NCBI GenBank assembly: GCA_017522915.1
Contig: JAFWXX010000015.1
Span: forward strand, 21,596-85,595
From: Bacteroidaceae bacterium
Lineage (GTDB): Bacteria; Bacteroidota; Bacteroidia; Bacteroidales; Bacteroidaceae
Length of the DNA: 64,000 nucleotides
Reading direction: 5' to 3'
How positions within the stretch are numbered: position 1 is the first letter of the stretch; each line of letters opens with the position of its first letter. Both the position numbers and the translations under genes were made by a program. The notes under the pieces were generated by a model, which saw nothing but the letters and a program-made list of their open reading frames with translations, did no database searches and was not told the DNA's origin. Shown piece by piece: positions 18,241 through 27,113 of the stretch.

Positions 18241-19506
18241 ATGCCAAAGAACACAAACGCCTGGCTCTGGATTCCGACACTCTATTTTGCGTCGGGCCTG
18301 CCATACCATGCCATAACATCCATTTCGGATATAATGTACAAAGACATGGGCATCAGCAATACCGACATTGCGCTATACACGAGTTTTCTTCTCATCCCAT
18401 GGACTATAAAGCCGCTATGGAGCCCGTTCGTTGAGATATTCGGCACACGACGGAACTGGACCTTGTACGCCCAGGTTGTACTTGCACTATGCTTTGCCAT
18501 TGTAGCCTTGGCAATACCTTCAAGCAGTTTCCTGCTGTTCACCCTCGGTGCATTCATGCTCGGTGCATTTGTCTCAGCCACACACGACATCGCGCTTGAC
18601 GGTTTCTACATACTCGGACTTACACAAGAGAAACAATCCTTCTTTTCCGGCATACGCAACACTTTCTACAGGGTTGCGACCGTATTCAGTTCGGGCATAC
18701 TCGTCATGCTTGCCAACTGGCTTGGGAAATATTTCGGGGACGATACTGCAGCATGGAGCGCGACATTTGCGACAACAGCAATAATAATGGCTGTTCTATT
18801 CATATATCATAGACAAGTATTGCCAAAACCGGAAAAAGATACCTCCCTAACCGTCAATGGCATATCCGAGGTTTTCAAAAGCTTCGGAGAGATAATAAGA
18901 ACCTACTTCTCCAGACCGGGAATAGCCGCATCCATTCTGTTCCTGCTCCTCTTCCGTTTTCCCGAAGCACAATTAGGGAAAATAGGCAAACTGTTCTTGA
19001 TGGACAGCGTTGCAGCCGGCGGCCTCGGACTCGACAAAGGCGATATCGGCTTCATCAACGGAGTCATTGGCATTATAGGCCTCATAGCAGGAGGCATAGC
19101 AGGAGGCATATGCATTTCAAGGCAAGGGCTGAAGTTCTGGCTCTGGCCTATGGTAATAGCCATTTCTATACCCGATGCAGTATATGTATATATGAGCATG
19201 GCCATGCCGGACAGCCTGACAATTATTGGCAGTTGCGTATTCATAGAGCAGTTGGGGTATGGTTTCGGCTTTACTGCATATACATTATATATGATATATA
19301 TGGCACACGGCAAATACCCCACCGCACACTTTGCTATATCCACGGCATTCATGTCGCTTGGCATGATGCTGCCGGGGATGATATCGGGCAAGATACAGGA
19401 ATGGCTCGGCTACGAGAACTTCTTTATTTGGGTAATGATATGTACAGCTATAACATTCTTAGTTTCGGCCTTGATAAAAATAGACCCCAAATTTGGCAGA
19501 AAATAG
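18241..19506 (+). CDS. MFS transporter, AmpG-like
   Basis: A 421-residue integral membrane protein with about 12 predicted spans. The N-terminus WIPTLYFASGLPYHAI and the segment THDIALDGFYILGL match the AmpG/SLC33-like MFS group, which includes muropeptide permeases. It precedes a sugar kinase of the BadF/BcrA type (40-base gap) and a lipoprotein FKBP isomerase. The context suggests uptake of a cell-wall or glycan amino sugar that the kinase then phosphorylates. The substrate is an inference. Confidence 0.8.
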   Translation: MPKNTNAWLWIPTLYFASGLPYHAITSISDIMYKDMGISNTDIALYTSFLLIPWTIKPLWSPFVEIFGTRRNWTLYAQVVLALCFAIVALAIPSSSFLLFTLGAFMLGAFVSATHDIALDGFYILGLTQEKQSFFSGIRNTFYRVATVFSSGILVMLANWLGKYFGDDTAAWSATFATTAIIMAVLFIYHRQVLPKPEKDTSLTVNGISEVFKSFGEIIRTYFSRPGIAASILFLLLFRFPEAQLGKIGKLFLMDSVAAGGLGLDKGDIGFINGVIGIIGLIAGGIAGGICISRQGLKFWLWPMVIAISIPDAVYVYMSMAMPDSLTIIGSCVFIEQLGYGFGFTAYTLYMIYMAHGKYPTAHFAISTAFMSLGMMLPGMISGKIQEWLGYENFFIWVMICTAITFLVSALIKIDPKFGRK

Positions 19507-19546
19507 TTTTTTGGACTATCTTTACAAAATATTTGAGTTTAAAGAG

Positions 19547-20386
19547 ATGATACTGATAGCAGACAGCGGTTCAACAAAGACAGACTGGGTACTTTGTGAC
19601 TCGGAAAACATTGTTGCACGCATCAAGACACAAGGACTTAACCCCACAATACAGAGCACCGAAGAGATATACGCAGTGCTCAACGAAGAGTTGGCAGGCA
19701 AGATAGACTCCGATGCACCCGAAAGCATCCATTTCTATGGAGCCGGCTGCGCCTACGAGAACGCGAACAACAGAATGCAAGCCGCGCTTGAATCTGTTTT
19801 CGACACAAAAGACATTCACATACACAGCGACCTCCTGGCTGCCGCACGTGCACTATGCGGCCACGAAGAAGGCATCGCATGCATTCTTGGAACAGGCTCA
19901 AATTCATGCCTTTTCGACGGAAAGGAAATTATCGACAACACCCCATCTTTAGGATTCATACTCGGTGATGAAGGAAGCGGTGCACATCTTGGCAGGCAAC
20001 TGGTAAGCGACTGCATAAAGAAACAGTTGTCCAAAGACCTGCGTGAGAAATTCTTCAATAGATACCAGCTCGACACAGCCACTATCCTCGAAAGGGTTTA
20101 CCGCACTCCGCTGCCCAACCGTTGGCTGGCAAGCTTCACTCCATTCCTGTACGAGAACAGAAAAGAGGCTGAGATACAGTCGTTGCTAAAGCACTGCTTC
20201 AACCAGTTCTTCCAGCGCAACACTATGGTTTACCGCAAGTCATGGTTGCCGATACACATAATAGGCGGTGTCGGTGTCAATTTTGCACAGGAGATAAAGG
20301 AGACAGCCGAGAGTTTGGGACTATCCATCGGCAACATTGTAGAAAGCCCTATGGACGGATTGATAAAATTTCACAAAACCAATTAA
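19547..20386 (+). CDS. N-acetylglucosamine/muramic-acid-type sugar kinase (BadF/BcrA ATPase family)
   Basis: A 279-residue ASKHA-fold kinase. The start at 19547 gives the phosphate-1 loop MILIADSGSTKTDWVL. Later motifs are GTGSNSCLFDG and GFILGDEGSGAHLGRQL, characteristic of GlcNAc kinases and of the Bacteroidota MurK type. It phosphorylates an amino sugar in the cytoplasm. It is coupled to the AmpG-like permease upstream and the FKBP gene 9 bases downstream. GlcNAc versus MurNAc specificity cannot be told from sequence alone. Confidence 0.82.
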   Translation: MILIADSGSTKTDWVLCDSENIVARIKTQGLNPTIQSTEEIYAVLNEELAGKIDSDAPESIHFYGAGCAYENANNRMQAALESVFDTKDIHIHSDLLAAARALCGHEEGIACILGTGSNSCLFDGKEIIDNTPSLGFILGDEGSGAHLGRQLVSDCIKKQLSKDLREKFFNRYQLDTATILERVYRTPLPNRWLASFTPFLYENRKEAEIQSLLKHCFNQFFQRNTMVYRKSWLPIHIIGGVGVNFAQEIKETAESLGLSIGNIVESPMDGLIKFHKTN

Positions 20387-20395
20387 TATAACAAT

Positions 20396-21439
20396 ATGAA
20401 AAAGAAACTTATTTCATTTGCAGCATGTGCAGCAGCACTTTTGGTTGCATCATGCGGTTCTAACGACTTCCTCACAAAGCAGGAGACAATAACCAAGGGA
20501 GACAGCTCAAAGATGGACACACTCTCTTATGTTATCGGTACAAACATCGGTAACCAGATTACAAACGGCATTATGCCACAGCTCAAGGCCGACTATGATG
20601 CATTGACAGGAGTTATCGAGAAAGCAATCCTCAACCCTAATGAAATCATTGAGGTCAACGGTGTCAAGATATGTATGGACAGCATGAGCGTCCTCGGCCC
20701 GAAATACCTCGGACAGGAGTTGAATACAAAAGTTATTGCAGCAATGCAGGATTCAACAGGAAACACTCCTATATTTACTGACGACAATGAGAAGATACTT
20801 GTTTCAACACTTATCGGAGCAAATATCGGATACGGCCTTTCCCAGAGCGGCATGCCGTTGCAGACATCATGGATTACAGCAGGTATCAACGACGCCAAGA
20901 ACGGTGAAAAGAAGATTGATGAAGAGAGCGCGAACAAATTCATGATCAACTACCAGAGAGTTGTAGTTCTGGAGCAGGCAAATCAAAAGGCTCAGGAGTG
21001 GCTCGCCATGATTGAGAAGAAAAGCGGCGTTCAGAAGACCGAATCAGGAATTCTTTATATCATAGAGGAGGCCGGCGACAGCAACATCAAGCCTGTAAAC
21101 GACGAGGATGAGGTAAAGGTACTCTATACCGGATACACATGCTACGGCGAGGTATTCGACACAAACCGTTGGGCGGACATGCCAAAGGAGAGACAGGAAG
21201 CCGTAAAACAGTATCGTCCCGAAGATGCAGAAAAGGACAATCCTATCGAGTTCGCTCTTAACAGAGTAATCAAAGGCTGGACCGAAGGCATGAAGCTTAT
21301 AGGCAAGGGCGGCAAGATTACACTTTGGATTCCTTCGGAACTTGCATACGGCGAAAGAGGTGCAGGACAGTTAATCGGTCCCAACTCAGCACTCCGCTTC
21401 GACGTAGAGCTGATAGATGTAATCCCTGCAGCAAAGTAA
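20396..21439 (+). CDS. FKBP-type peptidyl-prolyl isomerase, lipoprotein
   Basis: A 347-residue paralogue of the protein at 2278, with the same FKBP_N-like and FKBP domains and the same loop insertion after VFDTNRW. It has a lipobox VASC (Cys20), so it is membrane-anchored. Active-site motifs GWTEGMKLIGKGGK and IPSELAYGERG are intact. It is the last gene of the transporter-kinase operon and is followed by a very strong hairpin. Confidence 0.9.
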   Translation: MKKKLISFAACAAALLVASCGSNDFLTKQETITKGDSSKMDTLSYVIGTNIGNQITNGIMPQLKADYDALTGVIEKAILNPNEIIEVNGVKICMDSMSVLGPKYLGQELNTKVIAAMQDSTGNTPIFTDDNEKILVSTLIGANIGYGLSQSGMPLQTSWITAGINDAKNGEKKIDEESANKFMINYQRVVVLEQANQKAQEWLAMIEKKSGVQKTESGILYIIEEAGDSNIKPVNDEDEVKVLYTGYTCYGEVFDTNRWADMPKERQEAVKQYRPEDAEKDNPIEFALNRVIKGWTEGMKLIGKGGKITLWIPSELAYGERGAGQLIGPNSALRFDVELIDVIPAAK

Positions 21440-21453
21440 TTGCATCTGCAACA

Positions 21454-21502
21454 GTATAAAAAAACAAGAATGCGGCAGAGCCGCATTCTTGTTTTTTTAT
21501 AC
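21454..21502. terminator. Bidirectional terminator, 23-bp stem
   Basis: A perfect 23-bp inverted repeat (21454-21476 with 21480-21502), loop AGA, with A- and T-rich outer arms, lies between the convergent FKBP and NahK-like genes. Confidence 0.92.
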
Positions 21503-21517
21503 ACTCTTATGCAGTAA

Positions 21518-22591
21518 TTATTTCATCACCTCTGCGATGAAAGCCTGCATCTCCTGCTGATGAGTCTCAACGCTCTGCAACAGCTTGAACTGCGCCTTTG
21601 AACGTACAAGGTTATGCTCCGGATACTGTATCTTGTAGTATGTATCACCGTTGATGTAATCGGCCAGGAAACGTACTGTCTGCATATATGGGAACAGTGC
21701 AGCTGCATATGGCAGGTTCTCAACCTCAAGAGGAGTGATGAACGATGCAGCAGACTTCAAGTAACCCTTTGTGAATGACTTGAAGATTTCCATATTGAAG
21801 TTCACATTGTCAAGGTCCTTGTCATCCTCCTTGCCGGTGTTTGCAGCAGAGCGCAAGTAATCGCCGAAGTCGGAGAATATGAAGTTAGGCATCACGGTAT
21901 CGAGGTCAATAACGCAAAGCACATTATCCTGCTGGTCGAAAAGGATATTGTCAACCTTTGTATCGCAGTGACAGATACGCTTCGGCAACTTGCCTTCACG
22001 GTGCAGACGCTCGCCCTTGCACATCTCCTCGGCACGCTTCTCAAGCTCGTCAACAAGCCACTGAACCTCAGCAAGACGGCCGGCCTTGTTCTCAGCAACA
22101 GCCTCACGCAACTGACGGAGACGGAACTCCATGTTGTGGAAATCCTTGATTGTCTCGCCGAGCTCGGCAGGAATATCGGCCAGCATAGCCTGGAAGTTAC
22201 CGAATGTCTCGCCAACGATATATGAAGTCTCTGGAGTCACCGCAGTCATAGACTTTGTATCGGGGATGAACTCCATTACACGCCAATACTTCTCACCGTC
22301 GAAATAGTAGTACTTTCCATCCTTTGCAGGAACGAACTTAAGCACCTTGCGTGCAATGTCATCTGTACCGGCAGCAACCAACTTGCCATGAATATGCTCC
22401 GTAACAGCAACGATATTGTTCATAAGCATATCCACATCGGGGAAAATAGCATTGTTCACATGCTGGAGAACATAGTCGGGAGCATCGCCCTCTGTCTTCA
22501 CGCGATATGTGGTGTTTATAAGACCATTGCCCAAAGGAGCCACTTCAACAACATTGCCTTGAATGTTGAACTGAGAAACAATTGTGTTCAT
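21518..22591 (-). CDS. N-acetylhexosamine 1-kinase-like phosphotransferase
   Basis: A 357-residue aminoglycoside-phosphotransferase-fold kinase. The catalytic segment ICHCDTKVDNILFD (Asp210, Asn215) and the metal-binding VIDLDTV (Asp229/231) are intact. The arrangement matches the NahK group, which makes GlcNAc- or GalNAc-1-phosphate from free sugar in mucin and milk-glycan users. It has its own consensus promoter. Context with two hexosaminidases and nagA fits amino-sugar salvage; other sugar substrates are possible. Confidence 0.82.
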   Translation of the reverse strand: MNTIVSQFNIQGNVVEVAPLGNGLINTTYRVKTEGDAPDYVLQHVNNAIFPDVDMLMNNIVAVTEHIHGKLVAAGTDDIARKVLKFVPAKDGKYYYFDGEKYWRVMEFIPDTKSMTAVTPETSYIVGETFGNFQAMLADIPAELGETIKDFHNMEFRLRQLREAVAENKAGRLAEVQWLVDELEKRAEEMCKGERLHREGKLPKRICHCDTKVDNILFDQQDNVLCVIDLDTVMPNFIFSDFGDYLRSAANTGKEDDKDLDNVNFNMEIFKSFTKGYLKSAASFITPLEVENLPYAAALFPYMQTVRFLADYINGDTYYKIQYPEHNLVRSKAQFKLLQSVETHQQEMQAFIAEVMK

Positions 22592-22628
22592 TGGAGTAAT
22601 ATTTTTAAGGTTAGTTTTTCATTATCGA

Positions 22629-22660
22629 CAAATGTAAACAAAGAAACAGAGTATTGCAAA
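22629..22660 (-). promoter_or_regulatory. Promoter of the NahK-like gene
   Basis: The minus strand reads TTTG (22660-22657), 20 bases, TACATTTG (22636-22629), an exact match to the Bacteroidota -33/-7 consensus. Confidence 0.8.
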
Positions 22661-22722
22661 ATAATGACGAGAAAAAAACTCCAGTCATACAATATACCTC
22701 GGTACCTGTTGCTACAGCAAGG

Positions 22723-24477
22723 TCAATAATAAAGTATTTTTCTTGATTTTGTTGTTACATTGTTGTATGAATCGGTCATGACAACCTTTGTCCAGTTGTC
22801 TTTATTGTCATACCCTGAATATTTATATGTAAAAGTATTGGGCTCAATGCCATCCTTTACTACATGCCCGGTTATTCGGCCTTGACTGTCGCGTGTATAA
22901 TCCTCGCTCCAGCAGGCATATTCCGAATCGTAACCGGTAAGCTTCAGCACCCCATTTCTGTCATATTTGTAATATGTCGTAAACCTCACCGGGCAACCTA
23001 CGTCATCCATCTCTTCAACAAAAAAAGATAGAAGCCTTCCGTTTGCATCACGTTCAGTATTGCTTGACGTTAATTTTGTATTGCCTTTCTGTACAAGCCT
23101 GCCACTTTCATCGAAGAGCCATGTCTCAGATGCGTATTCATCTATATATGTAACACTTTTTACAGGACCGGTCACATCCAGTATGGCTCGGTCAGTCATA
23201 TCAACAGCAGGAGCTTCTTCTTTTTCTACAGATGCTTTAGAAAAGATATCAAAATAACGATTATTGCCCACCTTTATCTTATCGCCCTCAATCCTAACCT
23301 TGCTCCATTTGTCGAACATTATGGGCACAACCTCTTCACCCCTGTGGTTAACTACACCTGTTTTTTTCTTTATGTTATCGACCACCTTGTAAAGGCCAAA
23401 TCCAAGATATTCATAAAACCCGCTCTCTACAGAATGAACTTCCTTACCGCCCCAAGTGAACAATGCACTGGAGCCATAGCCATTAGAACTGATATACATA
23501 TCAAGCAACGGCCCATCGCAGTCAATCTTAGCATATCCATACGCGCTGGCATCAACAACAGGAGTTCCGTTTACAGCCAGCAGCACATCTACACGCATAT
23601 TTTGTCCTTGCACTTTGCCATTTACCCTCTTCTTGATTGCATTTCCTGACATATTGATATTGAGAGAACCTTTCCTTTTACCTTTATACACCTCGGCTGA
23701 GAGCCCCTTGTCTTCCCCACTCAAGACATAAGCCATACAAAGGCACTCATCATCCACAAATGAGGTTCTCAATGCCATGACATGGTCGTCCGACACATCA
23801 ATATTCCCCCCAGCCATTGAAACAACCTCCTCTCCGGTTCTCCACAGGCCTGTTTTCTGGTTACCTTTATCATCACGCGGAGACTTGACTTCGTACAAAC
23901 CATCACCCCGATACATTATATCCCCGAACATACATGGCAAAATCTCCTTGCCTTCCAATGAAAAGAAACCGGAAAGTTCATCAGAACCATCGTCAATAAT
24001 TTTTCTGTCACCGGGAAGTTCATACTCATATCCACGCTGTTGCATTTTGACAACTATAAACCCGGCTACTGTATCACTCACGGTAACATATCTGTCATCC
24101 TCGGCTATATACTTGTCATACTTAGGACTTACAAACCCATAAGGCCTTATTGTAGCATACTCCTCATCTATTATTGCAGAACCGTCAGCGAGGCTATACA
24201 CTCCAACATTCTCCTTCATAACAATTGCAAAAACATTAAGGCTGTCAAATGCATAAGACATATCTACCGACAGATACTCAACAGGAATGATTATATCCCC
24301 GTCAAGGGCTGCAACCCCCTTAAATTCTGTCACCGTATCGTTAAGAGAGAGATAACGCGGAACACCTGCAATATACACTGTATCGACAGCCAAGTTGGCA
24401 GCATCCTTAATATTGCCACGCCCACAAGAAGAGAATAACCCACCAAGCAATACAATCAAAAAAAACAATTTTTTCAT
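22723..24477 (-). CDS. WG-repeat lipoprotein
   Basis: A 584-residue lipoprotein (MKKLFFLIVLLGGLFSSC, Cys18 after a lipobox). Several segments of the form 'G-lY-V...G-EVVPxMFD' (for example KTGVVNHRGEEVVPIMFDKW) are WG-type beta repeats that probably form a beta-propeller-like fold. The C-terminal 150 residues contain repeated Tyr/Asp segments such as YKYDRNGVLKLTGYD, resembling YD/RHS-type repeats. The start at 24477 is chosen to fit the signal. No function is known; it is likely exposed on the envelope. Confidence 0.7.
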   Translation of the reverse strand: MKKLFFLIVLLGGLFSSCGRGNIKDAANLAVDTVYIAGVPRYLSLNDTVTEFKGVAALDGDIIIPVEYLSVDMSYAFDSLNVFAIVMKENVGVYSLADGSAIIDEEYATIRPYGFVSPKYDKYIAEDDRYVTVSDTVAGFIVVKMQQRGYEYELPGDRKIIDDGSDELSGFFSLEGKEILPCMFGDIMYRGDGLYEVKSPRDDKGNQKTGLWRTGEEVVSMAGGNIDVSDDHVMALRTSFVDDECLCMAYVLSGEDKGLSAEVYKGKRKGSLNINMSGNAIKKRVNGKVQGQNMRVDVLLAVNGTPVVDASAYGYAKIDCDGPLLDMYISSNGYGSSALFTWGGKEVHSVESGFYEYLGFGLYKVVDNIKKKTGVVNHRGEEVVPIMFDKWSKVRIEGDKIKVGNNRYFDIFSKASVEKEEAPAVDMTDRAILDVTGPVKSVTYIDEYASETWLFDESGRLVQKGNTKLTSSNTERDANGRLLSFFVEEMDDVGCPVRFTTYYKYDRNGVLKLTGYDSEYACWSEDYTRDSQGRITGHVVKDGIEPNTFTYKYSGYDNKDNWTKVVMTDSYNNVTTKSRKILYY

Positions 24478-24631
24478 AAAAAACATTATTTTATAATTCT
24501 AAAATATATAGCACTGAAAATTAGACATTGGAAAAACGGAGATCTGTATCTACTGTATAAAAGTTCTTTGTATTGGCTAATTTAAACAAAAGAGAACAGC
24601 ATTACAAGATTAAAAGAGAATTTTACGCAAA

Positions 24632-24663
24632 AAAATATCGGCAACAGCTGTTGCCGATATTTT
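24632..24663 (-). terminator. Terminator after the GEVED gene
   Basis: A perfect 32-bp palindrome with no loop bases, followed on the minus strand by Ts, 20 bases past the stop at 24684. Confidence 0.85.
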
Positions 24664-24683
24664 ATACAAAGAAATTCACCGTG

Positions 24684-27080
24684 TTACTTGATAAGGTACT
24701 TACGGCCGTCAACAATAACGATTCCCGATGCAGGAAGCCTGTCTAGCTTCTGACCATGCAGGTTGTATATACCTTTAGGGGCATTTTCTTCTCTTACAAC
24801 GATATTTTCTATATCTGTTGACTCCCCGAACTTGATGTTAGGATTCTCAATGATATACATTACCGAGCCGTGGTCGTCCCATGTCCAGTTGCGGACAGCT
24901 GTCAGAGGCTCATTGGTAACGATACAGGCAAAATATGTAGAGCTTTCGCTGTAACTTCCACCTGCATGAAAACTGAAAGTGCCGTCACCATTGTCGCGTA
25001 TCTTATCCAATGCAACCTTTTCGGCTGTAAACTTGTAGTCACGGTTGTCACGGGTAACATACTCCTGCTTCGCAGGCTGGAACAGATAGTACTTCCCGTC
25101 TTCCTGGATAATCTGCCACGCAACGGTAGTATCAAAAGGGCTTACAGCCTCCTTATAGATACTCACTACAGCCTGATTCGATGGAAGATTGTTATAAGAG
25201 GAGGATGTCAAACCACGCAAGCTGAGATACGTATCCGAGATTGTTGTATTCCAGGCTAAATATCCCTCGCCGCTCTTGGCCTTGATATGGTAGGCCGCGT
25301 CATTGCTCAACTCGTCGAGCGAGGTTATCTGACGATATTCCAGAATCTTCTTATATTCAACATTTACCACTTTGTTCTGGGTATCCAATGAAACTTCAGC
25401 AACATATCCTTCGATATTTATAGCTGTCACATCCTCAACTGTAAAGAACTGGGTAACTTCAATACTCTCGCCCGATTTGTATTCCTTGCCGGCATACACG
25501 ATACCGCCCTCATCATCTACACCTGTAACACTTACAGCGTATTCGTATGCCTGCTGCATATCACCCTTGATGCTCACATGACTACCGCGTATATACTCGG
25601 CTGGGATTGTATATGTTCCGTCAGCTGCAATAGCTGTATGTGGAACATTCACCTCTATCCAGTTAGGGTTGCCATTTTCATCAAGCTGCTCAGCTGCGTT
25701 CACGTTATATCCGTACTTTAGTGTAAAGCCGTACTGTATGAAGCCTGGGGCGGGAATATCCTTCACTTTCAAAGGCTCGGCATAACCGGTTATATAGCCT
25801 TGCAGTTCGCTTTCATCCGATGCCAGCACAATGTCGCCATTGAGCTGGGAAGCACTTACAGAAACCTCGTCGCCATGTACGTCAAGCATAAGGTCCACAT
25901 ATCCTCCGCCATCGGAAATGACAGTACTGCTTCCTGCTGGGTCGATGCTGTTCCAGTCAACCTTGTAGCGCATACGGTAGAGACCGGCCGGAGTGCCCGC
26001 AGGAACGGTAAATTTAGGAACACCACCGCCAATAGTATTACCATTGCTTGTTGTTGTACCGTCGCTCTTGTACCATGTATTGCCGACCTGATATGCGCTG
26101 TAGCTTACGATTTCGCTGCCAGCGGCCGGTGTACCATTGTCGTTTATAGCATATTCGAATTTGCCGTCGTTGTTCCAATCTACATATACATAAGCACTCA
26201 TCCATGAACCGGAATAGTTGAAAGTAGGCTGTACCTGAGTACCGGCCTTTGCCGAAAAGACACTCAAGGTTGTGTTGTCGGTGTAAACCTTACCGGTATT
26301 TGCAGCCGAAGTATAGCTTACACCAGCCGATGTAAGACCTACGCTATTGAGAGAACGGTCTCCACGTGTTCTTTTAGCATCCTTGTCGTATGTGAGTGCA
26401 TATTTGTCTGTAGAGAAACGTTTGTCAGGGTTGTTGTCAACGACAATCTCATCAAAATATGCTACCCAGTCATTCTGGTCGGCATGAGGCGAGCGTAGAT
26501 CTGGAACAATAACCAAAGAGTAGATATCGATACCGCTGTTGGCATTCTCTTCCTTGGAGTAAGAGAATCCCTTGAAACTTACCACGACATCCTGCCACCC
26601 CTCCTTTGGAGCGACATTTACATTAGTGACCGCCCAGAACTGCTCCTCTTCACCGGTTTGCCAGTTCCAGCTATCCTCTATTCGTTTACCCAAACCGATG
26701 ACCATCATACGGCTGTCCGTAGGCTTGTCCTTAAGGTAGGTCATCACGTGGATATACTGAAGCTGCTTAGTTACACGAATTGGTTCCTTCAGGTCTATCC
26801 TGACACCAAAGGCATTGCTTCCGAAACGGCTACGTTGCAAAGCAAGGACCTTGCCGGTTGAGTTAGGAGCCACACCGAGCACTCCATCTACAGAAACATC
26901 CGGATTTTCCGTTACCGCAGCGTTCCCGGTGAGAACACCCTTACGGAAGGGGCTCTCCTCCCATTTATCATAAACACTTATCGATTTGTAGTCCTCGCTG
27001 TCAAATGTTATCGTTGTTTGCGCTGAAGATGTAAGGCTTAAAAACATCAACGCTGCAGAAAATAATATATTCTTTTTCAT
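24684..27080 (-). CDS. Secreted GEVED-domain protein with C-terminal sorting-like tail
   Basis: 798 residues with a signal peptide (MKKNILFSAALMFLSLTSSA). The first 220 residues resemble a jelly-roll carbohydrate-binding module. Next is a GEVED-type domain (VYVDWNNDGKFEY ... PAGLYRMRYKVDWN), then lectin-like repeats similar in style to those of the GH95 protein. The end (KGIYNLHGQKLDRLPASGI) resembles secretion tails. No catalytic domain is recognised. It lies 33 bases after the GH29 fucosidase gene, so it is probably an accessory glycan-binding protein. Confidence 0.7.
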   Translation of the reverse strand: MKKNILFSAALMFLSLTSSAQTTITFDSEDYKSISVYDKWEESPFRKGVLTGNAAVTENPDVSVDGVLGVAPNSTGKVLALQRSRFGSNAFGVRIDLKEPIRVTKQLQYIHVMTYLKDKPTDSRMMVIGLGKRIEDSWNWQTGEEEQFWAVTNVNVAPKEGWQDVVVSFKGFSYSKEENANSGIDIYSLVIVPDLRSPHADQNDWVAYFDEIVVDNNPDKRFSTDKYALTYDKDAKRTRGDRSLNSVGLTSAGVSYTSAANTGKVYTDNTTLSVFSAKAGTQVQPTFNYSGSWMSAYVYVDWNNDGKFEYAINDNGTPAAGSEIVSYSAYQVGNTWYKSDGTTTSNGNTIGGGVPKFTVPAGTPAGLYRMRYKVDWNSIDPAGSSTVISDGGGYVDLMLDVHGDEVSVSASQLNGDIVLASDESELQGYITGYAEPLKVKDIPAPGFIQYGFTLKYGYNVNAAEQLDENGNPNWIEVNVPHTAIAADGTYTIPAEYIRGSHVSIKGDMQQAYEYAVSVTGVDDEGGIVYAGKEYKSGESIEVTQFFTVEDVTAINIEGYVAEVSLDTQNKVVNVEYKKILEYRQITSLDELSNDAAYHIKAKSGEGYLAWNTTISDTYLSLRGLTSSSYNNLPSNQAVVSIYKEAVSPFDTTVAWQIIQEDGKYYLFQPAKQEYVTRDNRDYKFTAEKVALDKIRDNGDGTFSFHAGGSYSESSTYFACIVTNEPLTAVRNWTWDDHGSVMYIIENPNIKFGESTDIENIVVREENAPKGIYNLHGQKLDRLPASGIVIVDGRKYLIK

Positions 27081-27113
27081 AAGTTTTCGCTTTTATAGGT
27101 AGGTCGATGTTTA

